Source: Paraburkholderia sp. BL9I2N2 (GTDB lineage: Bacteria > Pseudomonadota > Gammaproteobacteria > Burkholderiales > Burkholderiaceae). Taken from it: DNA of 64,000 nucleotides. The position numbers and the translations under genes were made by a program. The stretch is taken from positions 1,984,001 through 2,048,000 of the forward strand of contig NZ_SMGP01000001.1 in assembly GCF_004339745.1 (NCBI RefSeq). Direction: 5' to 3'. Below, in pieces: positions 36,862 through 45,912 of this stretch; position 1 is the first letter of the stretch, and each line of letters starts with the position of its first letter. The notes beneath the pieces were generated by a model, which saw only the letters and a list, made by a program, of their open reading frames with translations, had not been told where the DNA came from and made no database searches.

Positions 36862-37905
36862 ATGAAATACAAAGACTACTACGAAGTGCTGGGATTGCCG
36901 CGCAGTGCGACGCAGGACGACATCAAGCGTACGTATCGCAAGCTCGCCCGCAAGTATCATCCGGACTTGAGCAAACTCGACGATGCGGAGCCGCGCTTCA
37001 AGGAGGTAGGCGAGGCGTATGGCGTGCTCAAAGATACGGAGAAGCGTGCGGCCTACGACCGGCTGGGGGACCAGTGGCGCAATGGTCAGGACTTCGAGCC
37101 GCCGCCACGATGGGACGAAGGGTTCGAATTCAGCGGCGCCGACAACAGCGGTGCGGAGGATGCACGCTTCAGTGAATTTTTCGACGCGCTATTTCGTGGC
37201 CAGGATGCCGGTGGTGATCGTAAGTCGACCAGGCAGGCGCGACATACTGCCGGCGCCGGTCACGCACGCGCGACGGACCAGGAGTTGGAAGATGCTTATG
37301 CCGGTGTCGGTTTCTCGGTTCCGGGTCAGGATCACCACGCCAAAGTGGTGATCGATCTGGAGGATACCTATCGTGGAGCGCAGCGCACGATTTCGCTGGA
37401 GACGCCGGTGCTCGAAGCAAGCGGACATGTCGTGCTGAAATCGCGCACGCTCGATGTCTCCATTCCGAAGGGCGTGCACGGTGGGCAGCATCTGCGGCTG
37501 GCCGGCCAAGGGGGCGCCGGTTTCGGAGAGGGGCGTGCCGGAGACCTGTACCTGGAAATCACGTTGCGCCAGCATGCACATTTCCGTGTCGACGGCCGCG
37601 ATGTGACGATCATCGTGCCGGTTGCGCCTTGGGAAGCGGCACTGGGCGCACGCGTTACCGTGCCGACGCCTGACGGAGCCGTCGAAATAACCGTGCCCAA
37701 AGATTCTGGCGGCGGCCAACGCTTGCGCCTGAAAGGCAAGGGAATCCCCGCGAGCGGTCCGGCCGGTACATCGGGTGATCTCTATGCGCAATTGAACATC
37801 GTCCTGCCGTCGGCTGACAGTGAGCCGGCACGCGCGGCTTACGAGGCACTACGACAGGCCTGCGAATTCGACCCGCGCGCGCATTTCTCAGGTGATCCAT
37901 CATGA
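36862..37905 (+). CDS. cbpA: DnaJ-type co-chaperone CbpA
   Basis: The 347-residue protein has an N-terminal J domain (residues 4-68, HPD motif at H33-D35), a Gly/Ser-rich linker and two C-terminal beta domains with [17 protein letters not shown] and [14 protein letters not shown]. It lacks the zinc finger of DnaJ, as expected for CbpA. It stimulates DnaK and can bind curved DNA. Its stop overlaps the cbpM start by four bases (ATGA), so the two are coupled. Confidence 0.94.
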   Translation: MKYKDYYEVLGLPRSATQDDIKRTYRKLARKYHPDLSKLDDAEPRFKEVGEAYGVLKDTEKRAAYDRLGDQWRNGQDFEPPPRWDEGFEFSGADNSGAEDARFSEFFDALFRGQDAGGDRKSTRQARHTAGAGHARATDQELEDAYAGVGFSVPGQDHHAKVVIDLEDTYRGAQRTISLETPVLEASGHVVLKSRTLDVSIPKGVHGGQHLRLAGQGGAGFGEGRAGDLYLEITLRQHAHFRVDGRDVTIIVPVAPWEAALGARVTVPTPDGAVEITVPKDSGGGQRLRLKGKGIPASGPAGTSGDLYAQLNIVLPSADSEPARAAYEALRQACEFDPRAHFSGDPS

Positions 37906-38213
37906 ACGAATCGCGCACGGGCTGGCTCGAATGCCTGATCGTCGAGGAAGAGATCGAGTTCACGCTACACGAATTGTGCCGGGTGTCCGGCGCTTCTGAG
38001 AATGAGATATTCGATTGGATCGAGCAAGGCGCGATCGAGCCGAAACGCGTCAGCGAGGACGACGGCCCGCACTTCGACGGCGCCTCGTTGCGACGTGCCC
38101 GCAAGGCCCGTCATCTTGCGCGGGATCTCGAGATCAACGCTGCGGGTATCGCGCTCGCACTCGATCTGCTGGATGAAATCGAAGCCTTGCGAGCGCAGTA
38201 TACGAGGCGATAG
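37902..38213 (+). CDS. cbpM: Chaperone modulator CbpM
   Basis: The 103-residue protein has a MerR-like fold: [20 protein letters not shown] then a wing-like region and a C-terminal helix ([20 protein letters not shown]). CbpM binds the J domain of CbpA and inhibits its co-chaperone and DNA-binding activity. The four-base overlap with cbpA and the length match the family. Confidence 0.93.
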   Translation: MNESRTGWLECLIVEEEIEFTLHELCRVSGASENEIFDWIEQGAIEPKRVSEDDGPHFDGASLRRARKARHLARDLEINAAGIALALDLLDEIEALRAQYTRR

Positions 38214-38223
38214 TACGGCTCCC

Positions 38224-39513
38224 TCATGTGAACCATGCGAGCCCCATCGCTACGACCGTAGCCGCCATCACGCCTGTCGCCACCCAGCCAAGGATGCGTA
38301 GAGCTGGCGGCAGCGTGAAGCCGGACATGATGCGGGTACGCATCGAGAGATGCATCATGACGATCATCACGGGCACCGCGACAACACCGTTGAGGACGGC
38401 GCTCCAATAGAGCGCTTTGACCGGATCGATCGACGTGAAGTTCAGACCGGCGCCGACTGCCGTCGCGGCGGCAATCACGCCGTAGAACGCCTTCGCCTGC
38501 GAGGGAAGCCGCGCGAGGCCCACCCGCCACGCGAACAATTCGCCCACCGCATAGGCACCCGAGCCGGCCAGCACAGGCAGCGTCAACAAACCGGTGCCGA
38601 TGATGCCGGCGGCGAACACAAAGAACGTGAATGGACCTGCTATGCCACGCAGCGCCTCAGCCGCCTGCGCCGAAGTCTGAATATCGAAGAGCCCGTGCGC
38701 GTGCAAGGTCGTCGCCGTCGTCACGACGATGAAGAACGCGATCACATTCGAAAGTGCCATGCCGAGGTACGTGTCGACGCGGATCCGCGCGAACTCGGCA
38801 GGCGCTTCCCACGGTGCGTGGGTCAACGGATGCGCGCCGGGTCGCTCCTTTTCGTCTTCGACTTCCTGCTCTGCCTGCCAGAAAAACAGATAGGGGCTGA
38901 TCGTCGTACCCATGACAGCGACGATGGCGACGAGATAATCCGGTTTGATGGATAGCGACGGCAATAGTACGGCCCAGCCGACCTGATCCCACGGCACTTT
39001 AACGACAAAGGCGCAGATCACGTAGCTGAACAACGACAGGCACAGCCATTTCAGAACCGACACATAGCGTGCATAGCGCGTGAATACTTCCAGCACGACC
39101 GACAGCAGCCCGAAACCGCAAACGTAGAGCAGGACAGGACCGGAGATCAGCAGCTTGAGCGCAGCGCCCATCGCGCCCAGGTCCGCACCCAGGTTGATGG
39201 TGTTCGCGATGAGCAGCAATCCGACCAGGCTGGTCGACAACCAGCGCGGATAGTGCTCGCGCAGATTGCCGGCGATGCCGCTTCCGGTGATGCACCCGAT
39301 GCGCGCGCTGATCTCCTGGATCGCGGCCATCAACGGATAGCTGAACAGGAGTGTCCAGGCGAGGCCATAGCCGAATTGCGCACCGACCTGGGAATACGTT
39401 GCGATACCGCTCGGATCGTCGTCCGATGCGCCGGTGATGAGGCCGGGGCCCATCACCTGTAGCAGCTTTGGACGAGTCGGCTGTTTGACCGGATCGTGGG
39501 TGAGCGTGTCCAT
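38224..39513 (-). CDS. NRAMP family divalent metal transporter with divergent metal site
   Basis: The 429-residue protein has 11-12 membrane helices of the NRAMP fold. The helix-1 metal motif, DPGN in Mn/Fe carriers, is DPSG here (D33-G36). The helix-6 motif, usually MPH, is SPY (S206-Y208) in GTTISPYLFFWQAEQEVED. The first Asp and the Pro residues are kept. Such changes are known in NRAMP-related groups with altered selectivity, some preferring Mg2+, so manganese import should not be assumed. It is convergent with cbpM and has a long leader of about 150 bp containing a small open frame. Confidence 0.85.
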   Translation of the reverse strand: MDTLTHDPVKQPTRPKLLQVMGPGLITGASDDDPSGIATYSQVGAQFGYGLAWTLLFSYPLMAAIQEISARIGCITGSGIAGNLREHYPRWLSTSLVGLLLIANTINLGADLGAMGAALKLLISGPVLLYVCGFGLLSVVLEVFTRYARYVSVLKWLCLSLFSYVICAFVVKVPWDQVGWAVLLPSLSIKPDYLVAIVAVMGTTISPYLFFWQAEQEVEDEKERPGAHPLTHAPWEAPAEFARIRVDTYLGMALSNVIAFFIVVTTATTLHAHGLFDIQTSAQAAEALRGIAGPFTFFVFAAGIIGTGLLTLPVLAGSGAYAVGELFAWRVGLARLPSQAKAFYGVIAAATAVGAGLNFTSIDPVKALYWSAVLNGVVAVPVMIVMMHLSMRTRIMSGFTLPPALRILGWVATGVMAATVVAMGLAWFT

Positions 39514-39555
39514 GAGCGGGGCGCTCCTCGTGGCGGGCGAGTCGGTATCGGACTC

Positions 39556-39633
39556 TCAGGCAGTATCGGGTGCGGTGGACCCGGCGTTACGGTGGTCGTC
39601 GAAGACCGCGATTCCGACGTCATAGGGAGCCAT
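39556..39633 (-). CDS. Possible 25-residue leader peptide upstream of the NRAMP gene
   Basis: An ATG with an AAGGAC box seven bases upstream opens a 25-codon frame beginning MAPYDVGIAVFDDHRNAGS that ends 42 bp before the NRAMP gene on the same strand. It could be a leader peptide or the remnant of a longer stress protein gene. Support is only the ribosome binding site and the position. Confidence 0.3.
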   Translation of the reverse strand: MAPYDVGIAVFDDHRNAGSTAPDTA

Positions 39634-39711
39634 GCGAGTGGTCCTTGAAAAGGTGAGAGGTATGCAGGCTGCTGCGCCGTGCACAACGAGCTTTGGAAGT
39701 GCGGCCCTGTG

Positions 39712-39927
39712 CTATTTCAGATTGTTGAGTTCGGCACGCGCGAGCGTCTCGACCGATTCCCATGCGACATCTTCACGTTCGAAGAAAGTGTCGAGTTTGA
39801 TCAGTTCCTTGCCCTTTGCCGCGCCTTTCCGAACGATACACACGCTCGCCACCCAGCCATCGGCGACATGATCTTTGACCGTCATGTAGGCGTCGTGTGT
39901 CCTGCTTGAAATGATTCTGTCTGCCAT
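39712..39927 (-). CDS. Small hypothetical protein, 71 residues
   Basis: The product begins MADRIISSRTHDAYMTVKDH, contains VADGWVASVCIVRKGAAKGK, and ends in an acidic helix (FEREDVAWESVETLARAELN). The ATG follows an AGGCGGCACC box. I do not recognise the family, but the composition is coding-like. It lies between two other small minus-strand genes in the stress island and may be co-transcribed with the following 77-residue gene. Confidence 0.65.
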   Translation of the reverse strand: MADRIISSRTHDAYMTVKDHVADGWVASVCIVRKGAAKGKELIKLDTFFEREDVAWESVETLARAELNNLK

Positions 39928-40015
39928 GGTGCCGCCTGTCTGATTGAACGACAGCCACGCTGGTCGCCGTCGCTGCCGGGTTAAGCTTGAGGTTCGTCGA
40001 TAACTGTCGGCGCTG

Positions 40016-40249
40016 CTACATCCCGAACTTGTGTTCCGCAATGTATCTGTCGCCATATGCGAGTGCAGCCGCATAGCCTTCCTCGCTGGTTGCAAAGACG
40101 CCGACGTCATAGTGCTGGTCGGCGGAAGGAAGGCAACCTTCCACAGCATGCCGAAGATGAAAATTGAAGGTGCCGTCCTGCAGTTCCATGCATTCGGGGG
40201 TGAATGTATGAATACGGGCCTGATACAACTTCTGGATGTTTTGCCTCAT
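40016..40249 (-). CDS. Small hypothetical protein, 77 residues
   Basis: The product begins MRQNIQKLYQARIHTFTPEC and ends YAAALAYGDRYIAEHKFGM. The ATG at 40249 has AGGAGCAGGTC just upstream. A compact alpha/beta domain is likely, with the end SEEGYAAALAYGDRYI resembling small stress-island proteins; I cannot name the family. A copy of the island palindrome is centred 114 bp upstream, in the same orientation relative to the gene as for acs and cbpA. Confidence 0.65.
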   Translation of the reverse strand: MRQNIQKLYQARIHTFTPECMELQDGTFNFHLRHAVEGCLPSADQHYDVGVFATSEEGYAAALAYGDRYIAEHKFGM

Positions 40250-40355
40250 GACCTGCTCCTGCCTTATATGCCTTTGAATACAACGGACTAGCGACTCCTC
40301 GGTCATCGCTGGGCGACGATAGTAGACACGCTACGCGCACGCGCGGGAGAAAGCG

Positions 40356-40371
40356 GTACGACAACGTACAG
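40356..40371 (-). promoter_or_regulatory. Island palindrome, copy 4 (upstream of small-protein gene)
   Basis: Read on the minus strand this is TGTACG-TTGT-CGTACC followed by GCTTTCTCCCGCGCGTGC, which matches the block after copies 2 and 3 (GNYTTC then GCGCGTGC). One base of the left half differs. Centre to start codon distance is about 114 bp. The rest of the gap up to 40870 holds no clear gene, only a weak 60-codon minus-strand frame. Confidence 0.6.
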
Positions 40372-40484
40372 ACGCCCGTCCATGTTCAAACGCACAATCC
40401 GCGCCGGTCTCGCGAGATTCTTTGGATGTCGGCGGGCACTGATCCGCCAAGGCTTGCGGCAATCATCAGACGTGGGCTAAACCT

Positions 40485-40667
40485 TCATTTCGTTGAACTC
40501 CGGCTCAATACGCGTCCGGCAGCGCCTTTTTTGGCGACGTACAAGTGGAACCAACGATTGCCGTTCAGCCGAGCGGTTAGGTCGAGAAGGCCGAGCATGG
40601 CAATCGTTTCGAAGGTCGTGCAATCCGCATGCACGGCGTCTCGCACCGTGAATTCATGCCAGGACAC
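40485..40667 (-). CDS. Doubtful 60-residue open frame
   Basis: A GTG-started frame beginning MSWHEFTVRDAVHADCTTFE with an otherwise balanced composition lies in a 500-bp gap. There is no good ribosome binding site and no recognised family. It is listed because nothing else occupies this gap. Confidence 0.25.
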   Translation of the reverse strand: MSWHEFTVRDAVHADCTTFETIAMLGLLDLTARLNGNRWFHLYVAKKGAAGRVLSRSSTK

Positions 40668-40870
40668 GGATCGGCGCGTGACTTCGACGCGACTTATAAT
40701 CTTTTTTGCGTATTAGCCAGATCTCGAGTAACGCGAAGATTACCGCATCGTGACGCGCTGCGGCACAAGCCGCAAAGGTGTTGGAGCATTCCTCCTTCTA
40801 TCCATATTCACCCGTCAGGAAATCGTCGGCGAAAGCGGCGCGGTTCCGGGCGAGCTGCGGAGAGTGTGAA

Positions 40871-41590
40871 ATGTCTCAAGATCACCGTCAAAACGAAAAT
40901 CATCTGATGGCCGTGTTGCCTGACCTGGAGTGGGAGCGTCTGGCGCCGCATCTGTCGCTCGTGGAGATGCCGCTTGGCAACGTCGTCTATGAATCCGGCG
41001 ATCGCCTCAGTTACGTTTATTTCCCAACCACCTGCATTGTGTCGCTGCTGTATGTGATGGAGGACGGGGCGTCCGCCGAAATCGCGATCGTCGGCAACGA
41101 AGGGCTCATCGGCGTCGCGCTTTTCATGGGTGGTGAAACCACGCCGAGCCGCGCGGTCGTACAAAGCGCGGGGCAGGCATATCGCCTGGACGCTCAAATC
41201 CTGAAAGAGGAGTTTCATCGTGCAGGGCCTGTCCAGCGCCTTTTGCTGCGCTATACCCAGGCATTGATCACGCAGATGGCGCAGACCGCTGTATGTAATC
41301 GTCACCATTCGATCGACCAGCAGCTGTGCAGGTGGCTGCTGCTCAGCATCGACCGCCTCTCGTCGAACGAACTGAAGATGACGCAGGAACTGATCGCCAA
41401 TATGCTGGGCGTGCGCCGCTCCGGCGTAACCGAGGCCGCACTGAAACTGCAAGATGCAGGTTTGATTCGGTACAGCCATGGACACATCGAGGTATTGGAT
41501 CGGCCGGGGCTAGAAAAGCGTGTGTGCGAATGTTACGGCGTAGTGAAGCGCGAATTCGATCGGTTGCTGCCGGCTTTGAAAGCGCTATAA
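40871..41590 (+). CDS. Crp/Fnr family transcriptional regulator
   Basis: The 239-residue protein has a cyclic-nucleotide-binding-like beta barrel (LSLVEMPLGNVVYESGDRLS to AEIAIVGNEGLIGV) and a C-terminal winged helix (QELIANMLGVRRSGVTEAAL). It lacks the N-terminal cysteine cluster of FNR, so it is not an obvious oxygen-sensing iron-sulfur protein. The ATG follows GCGGAGAGTGTGAA. As the only complete DNA-binding regulator inside the stress island, it is a candidate for binding the island palindrome, though that site does not resemble the usual Crp/Fnr box. Confidence 0.9.
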   Translation: MSQDHRQNENHLMAVLPDLEWERLAPHLSLVEMPLGNVVYESGDRLSYVYFPTTCIVSLLYVMEDGASAEIAIVGNEGLIGVALFMGGETTPSRAVVQSAGQAYRLDAQILKEEFHRAGPVQRLLLRYTQALITQMAQTAVCNRHHSIDQQLCRWLLLSIDRLSSNELKMTQELIANMLGVRRSGVTEAALKLQDAGLIRYSHGHIEVLDRPGLEKRVCECYGVVKREFDRLLPALKAL

Positions 41591-41646
41591 AAAACGGTGT
41601 GAGCGCGTGCTGGCGCGAATTCAATTCAGTGTGAACGGAGAGCGAA

Positions 41647-42066
41647 TTGGACGATCCTTTCAACCTTCAGCGCTTTGTCGACGCTCAGGATCCGCTGTAC
41701 GCGCAGGTCTGTGACGAACTGCGCAACGGGCGTAAGCGCAGCCATTGGATGTGGTTCGTGTTTCCGCAGATCCAGGGGCTTGGAACGAGTTCGATGGCGC
41801 AGCGGTTCGCGATTTCGTCGTTGGCCGAGGCCGATGCTTATCTGCGCCACCCGCTTCTGGGCGAACGGCTGAGGCAATCGACGCAACTGGTCAACGTTGT
41901 CGATGGTCGTTCAATCGAGGAAATTTTCGGGTATCCGGATTACCTGAAGTTTCACTCGTCGATGACGCTATTCGAGCGCGCGGCGATCGATAAAGAGCCC
42001 TTTGCGCAAGCGCTCGGCAAGTATTTCCATGGCCGAGGCGATCCTCTAACGTTAGAGCGCCTCTAG
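41647..42066 (+). CDS. DUF1810 family protein
   Basis: The 139-residue protein matches the DUF1810 pattern: FNLQRFVDAQDPLYAQVCDE, then SHWMWFVFPQIQGLGTSSMA and FGYPDYLKFHSSMTLFERAA. The function of this family is unknown; it is small, cytoplasmic and common near stress genes. The start codon is TTG behind CGGAGAGCGAA. It lies 56 bp after the Crp-family gene and may be co-transcribed. Confidence 0.9.
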   Translation: MDDPFNLQRFVDAQDPLYAQVCDELRNGRKRSHWMWFVFPQIQGLGTSSMAQRFAISSLAEADAYLRHPLLGERLRQSTQLVNVVDGRSIEEIFGYPDYLKFHSSMTLFERAAIDKEPFAQALGKYFHGRGDPLTLERL

Positions 42067-42264
42067 CGGGCACCTGCCGGCGCAGCGCAATTGCTGCGCC
42101 CTGCATTGATTCAACTTCCCCCCCATCGACCACCTTTCAGGCGAACAGTAAGCCTTGTCCAGGACGCTTCGCGAGCGTACAAAGTAGCGAACGCATCTGC
42201 GAGCGGCCCGTCATCGATTGCCGGTGCCGTAAGCGATGTAATGTCAATAACGCTTTGGACAATC

Positions 42265-43659
42265 ATGAACGAGAAAGACATTCACTCAGCCAGCACAACT
42301 CGCAGCGCGCGCCGCCGGAACGTCGTCGCGGGTCTCGTCTACGTGTTCGAACAGGTCATGCCAGACCCATTCGTCCTTGCAATTGGCTTGACCCTCGTGG
42401 TGGTCCTGCTGGCCATGGCCTTCGCACCGCATGCGTCGCTCGCCGTCATCCTGAGCGCGTGGTACGGCGGCACGTTCAACATTCTCGGCTTCGCGCTGCA
42501 GATGATCCTGATTCTCGCGACCGGCTATGCAATCGCCGACGCACCGCTCGTCCAGCGCGGACTGCGGGCGATGGCTGCGGGCGTGCGCACGCCGATGCGC
42601 GCCGCGCTGTTGGTCTTTCCGATCGTCGCGGTGGCCGCGTGGCTCAACTGGGGGCTCGGCCTGGTTGTCGGCGCGCTCCTGTCGCGCGAAATCGCGAGGC
42701 GCGTAAAGGTGGATTTCGCATGGCTCGTCGCGGGTAGCTACTCCGCGTGGTCGGTCTGCAATAGCGGCTTGTCCAGTTCGATCGCGTTGTCACAGGCATC
42801 GCACGGCAATGCATTGAACCTGGTCGAAAAAGCCACCGGACAAGTGATTCCGTTGAGTGAGACCGTGTTTGCGCCTTTCGTCTTCATCCCGACCGTCCTC
42901 GTCGTTGTCGTCATGACGGCGATCTTCATCTGGATGCACCCGAAGCAGGAGAATGTGGTCGCTTTCAATGAAACGCAGCCGGCGCCTGAAGCACAGACAG
43001 AGGCCGATCCGCATGCGAGGGACGCGAAGACATCATCGTTCGCTGCCCGCGCCGAGCGGTCCATGCTCGGTACGCTGCTCCTGCTGGCGCTGGGCGTGGG
43101 CTATCTCGCGCTGACGTGGTCCAGCAAAGGCTTCGAGTTGGACATCAACACGACGATCCTGATCTTCCTGCTGGCAGGGCTGGCGCTGCAGCGCACACCG
43201 ATCGCCTATGCCGATGCAATTCGCCGCGCCGCGCGGCAGACCGGCTCGATGTTGCTCCAATATCCGATGTACGGCGGCATCATGGGCATCATGACGGGGA
43301 CCGGACTGGCGTCGACGATCGCCAAGACGTTTGTGGCCATTGCCACGCCGGTGACGCTTCCCGTCCTGAGCTACTTCAGCTCGCTGATCATCACGCTGCT
43401 CATTCCCAGCGCCGGCGGACACTGGGCTGTTCAGGGGCCTTTCGTTCTTCCGGCCGCATTGAGCCTGCATGCTTCGGTTCCGCGCACGGCGATGGGCGTC
43501 GCCATGGCCGAGAACGTCTCGAACATGCTGCAACCTTTCTGGGCGGTGCCCGTTGTTGCAATCGCTGGCATTCGCATCCAGCGGGTCATGGGCTACACGG
43601 CGATCACTTTTGTTGTATCGCTCGTGATCTATGCAGCGGCGCTTTGGCTGATTCCGTGA
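42265..43659 (+). CDS. Short-chain fatty acid transporter (AtoE type)
   Basis: The 464-residue membrane protein has about twelve hydrophobic helices and AtoE-like motifs: FEQVMPDPFVLAIGLTLVVV, WGLGLVVGALLSREIARR, GNSGLSSSIALSQASHG-like VCNSGLSSSIAL, and PSAGGHWAVQGPFVLPAALS. AtoE imports acetoacetate and butyrate-like acids. The start could be the ATG at 42241 or at 42265; neither has a strong ribosome binding site. It fits the fermentation/short-chain acid theme of the island. Confidence 0.88.
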   Translation: MNEKDIHSASTTRSARRRNVVAGLVYVFEQVMPDPFVLAIGLTLVVVLLAMAFAPHASLAVILSAWYGGTFNILGFALQMILILATGYAIADAPLVQRGLRAMAAGVRTPMRAALLVFPIVAVAAWLNWGLGLVVGALLSREIARRVKVDFAWLVAGSYSAWSVCNSGLSSSIALSQASHGNALNLVEKATGQVIPLSETVFAPFVFIPTVLVVVVMTAIFIWMHPKQENVVAFNETQPAPEAQTEADPHARDAKTSSFAARAERSMLGTLLLLALGVGYLALTWSSKGFELDINTTILIFLLAGLALQRTPIAYADAIRRAARQTGSMLLQYPMYGGIMGIMTGTGLASTIAKTFVAIATPVTLPVLSYFSSLIITLLIPSAGGHWAVQGPFVLPAALSLHASVPRTAMGVAMAENVSNMLQPFWAVPVVAIAGIRIQRVMGYTAITFVVSLVIYAAALWLIP

Positions 43660-43814
43660 TCCGATTACACGTGCGCCGAGCAGAAGAAGCTGCTGGCGCG
43701 CCGCTGCGTCTGTTGATAGGCCTGGTTTACGCGCGTCGCTCGCTCGGAAGCGGGTGGGCATGGTCTGATGAATCGCACGCTTCATCGCGTTCGACATGCC
43801 ACACGAGGTGCGAG

Positions 43815-43994
43815 TCAGCGACGCGTTCGCCTTTTCTTTTTGGGTTTCGGCGGCGCGAGCGCAGCGGTCCAGAAAGCGGTGGTCCCGCGCTTCGCCGCCG
43901 CCGTCGCGTGACCGCGCGCTGAACCCGCCACTGCATTTGCGCCGCTCAACCACATGCTGAGGAAGGGATTCTTTTTCATCCACGGATTTTTCAT
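43815..43994 (-). CDS. Small basic protein, 59 residues
   Basis: A short frame begins MKNPWMKKNPFLSMWLSGAN, continues with an Ala/Gly-rich helix and FWTAALAPP, and ends in a Lys/Arg tail. This build (NPFLSMWLSGAN, then a small amphipathic helix and a basic tail) resembles short proteins I associate with Burkholderia stress and polyhydroxyalkanoate-granule loci, but I cannot name it. It is convergent with the AtoE-type gene. No strong ribosome binding site is seen. Confidence 0.5.
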   Translation of the reverse strand: MKNPWMKKNPFLSMWLSGANAVAGSARGHATAAAKRGTTAFWTAALAPPKPKKKRRTRR

Positions 43995-44328
43995 GTCAGG
44001 CCCGATCGATTAAGGGTTGTCCAGTTCATGCCGAACGAAGATCGCAACGGGCATACCTATCGGACCGCGATCGGCGCGCCGGTGCAAATCGAGCGCGGAA
44101 TCGATCCTGCCGAACGTAAATCGGCAGATCGCGCGCGCGAGACGGCAACTACCGGCGGAAATCGCTTCTCCGACCGACGGCGAATTGAACACACCAGTTG
44201 TACATTCGCGCAGTCGGGCTGACGCGAACACGTCCGGCCGATCACTTCGGCAGAACTCACCGTGACTGGGCATGACGCTTGCGCGATTAAGCGTTCAACC
44301 GTTAAACCCGATCACCGAGGAGAGCAGC
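43995..44328. other. Intergenic stretch, no recognised gene
   Basis: Several short overlapping frames cross this stretch, but none has a good start signal or a recognisable family. It contains the promoter and the GAGGAG ribosome binding site of the hemerythrin-like gene. Confidence 0.4.
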
Positions 44329-44865
44329 ATGGAAGCGACAAAGCAGGACAACAAGGCGACTGTATCCGGCGCGCACGATGCCTTAGCCTTTCTCGAGGCG
44401 GAACATCGCGCGGTCGAAAGATTATTCACGGCGTTCGAGAAAGCCGCGGACGATGATCTTGAAGCGAAGTCGGCGCTCGCGCAGCGCGCCTGCGAAGAGC
44501 TATCCATTCATGCGATGCTCGAAGAGGAACTGCTTTATCCGGCGGCGCAGGAAGCTCTGCCTGACAGCGACAAGGTCGACGTCGAAGAAGCGTACGTCAA
44601 GCACTTCCTCGTCAAGACGCTGATCGCGAAGTTTGAAACGATGAAAGCGGGCGATAAAGGCTTCGACGCGACCTTCAAGGTGATGAGCGAGATGGTGGGG
44701 CATCACGTCGAGGAAGAGGAGGAGGAACTCTTTCCGGAACTGCGCAAGTCGAATTGTAATCTGCGCTCGCTGGGCGAGAAGATGGCGAAACGCAAGGCGG
44801 AACTGCAGAGCAAGCTCGATGCGGTGGGGAGCAGATCGGTGGGCGATAAGACGGCGGCGCTTTAA
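44329..44865 (+). CDS. Hemerythrin HHE domain protein
   Basis: The 178-residue all-helical protein has the hemerythrin ligand pattern: His in LEAEHRAVERLF (H26), His and Glu in SIHAMLEEELLYP (H61, E65), H92 in KHFLVKTLI, and MVGHHVEEEEEELFP (H125/H126, E130). It should bind a non-haem di-iron centre and may handle oxygen, nitric oxide or iron. The N-terminus is short and the C-terminus Lys-rich. The ATG follows CGAGGAGAGCAGC. It fits the low-oxygen/iron theme. Confidence 0.9.
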   Translation: MEATKQDNKATVSGAHDALAFLEAEHRAVERLFTAFEKAADDDLEAKSALAQRACEELSIHAMLEEELLYPAAQEALPDSDKVDVEEAYVKHFLVKTLIAKFETMKAGDKGFDATFKVMSEMVGHHVEEEEEELFPELRKSNCNLRSLGEKMAKRKAELQSKLDAVGSRSVGDKTAAL

Positions 44866-45023
44866 GCGTAGCAAAGCGATAGTGGATCGCGAACGCGCGG
44901 CAAAAAACCGAAAATATATAACGCTGGAGCAGCCCGCTGCGAGAAAGGCACGCTGTATGCTGCCGTCGTTCTACCCGGCAGCCGCTTCGTTGAGCGGTTG
45001 CCTCTTCAAGACTCTTTGCTCTT

Positions 45024-45190
45024 GATAGGACACGATCAGCACCGCTGCAGAAAGGAACGTCGAAGGGCACTGTGTCGCACAGTAGCAAGGCCAAAACGAA
45101 ACAGGGTAAGCCGCACAAACAGGCTGCAGCGATTGCGTCGAGCCGGGGGCGCAAGTCGGCGCGAAGATTTCGAAGAAGAGCGACAAGTAA
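45024..45190 (+). pseudogene. Decayed DUF6496-like small protein
   Basis: One frame reads KGTSKGTVSHSSKAKTKQGK and then PHKQAAAIASS, typical of small DUF6496-like stress proteins. The expected end, VGAKISKKSDK-stop, is in a different frame with the stop at 45190. A single lost G near 45152 would explain the break. No good start codon is visible upstream. It lies just ahead of the GFA gene. The call depends on my memory of the family pattern. Confidence 0.45.
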
Positions 45191-45234
45191 AGGCTGGTGC
45201 GCAGACCTCGGAGTCCGCGAAGGAGGGCGTGGTG

Positions 45235-45639
45235 ATGGCGACGAGTGAATCAGTCGAAGAAACCGGCGGATGTGCGTGCGGCGCGGTGCGATTCCGCGTC
45301 AGCGCCCGGCCCCGGCGAGTGTCGATATGTCACTGCATGACGTGTCGGCGAATACATGGCAACGTGTTCGGCGGTTATGCCATGTTCGAGCGTGGCGCTG
45401 TGGAGTTTTCCGGCGCTACGCAGGCGTGGCAGAGTTCGCCTGAGGCGCGAAGACATTTTTGCCCGACATGTGGATCGGTCGCGTTCATGGAATACCTCGG
45501 CAGCGACGAACTGGATCTCCCGCTGGGAGCCTTCGACCGCGTCGGCCTGTATGAGCCGAGCTACGAGCTTTGGTGCTGCCATAAAGAGCCGTGGCTGCCC
45601 GGCGGAGTGCGCGCCGAATATAACGAGAACGGACCATGA
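45235..45639 (+). CDS. GFA (glutathione-dependent formaldehyde-activating) family protein
   Basis: The 134-residue protein has the GFA/CENP-V zinc-binding cysteine pattern: GGCACGAVRFRVSARP, then CHCMTCRRIHGNVFGG and HFCPTCGSVAFM. Gfa binds zinc and has been linked to glutathione and formaldehyde, but many members have other or unknown roles. The ATG at 45235 (GTG three bases earlier) follows AAGGAGGGCGTG. Confidence 0.88.
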   Translation: MATSESVEETGGCACGAVRFRVSARPRRVSICHCMTCRRIHGNVFGGYAMFERGAVEFSGATQAWQSSPEARRHFCPTCGSVAFMEYLGSDELDLPLGAFDRVGLYEPSYELWCCHKEPWLPGGVRAEYNENGP

Positions 45640-45912
45640 CGCTTGTTCGATGAAAGCAGGGGAAGTTTGATGGCGTGGATGCTACGGTCGCCTACCAGTG
45701 CCGAACGCGGTTTGCTTGCTGGATCTTGAAGTCGCTCTCACCAGGCAAGAAGTACAAAGCCGGTATCAGTTGCCATAGCGCAATCCACGCGGACGCCGCT
45801 GTGAGCGATCAATCGACGTCCGCGGCGGCTCTATCCTTGCAGAACGAATCCAACCTGCCGCCGCGGCATCAAGTTTGCAGAAGAGGAGACGCGCAACCTT
45901 CTGGAGCCGGTC

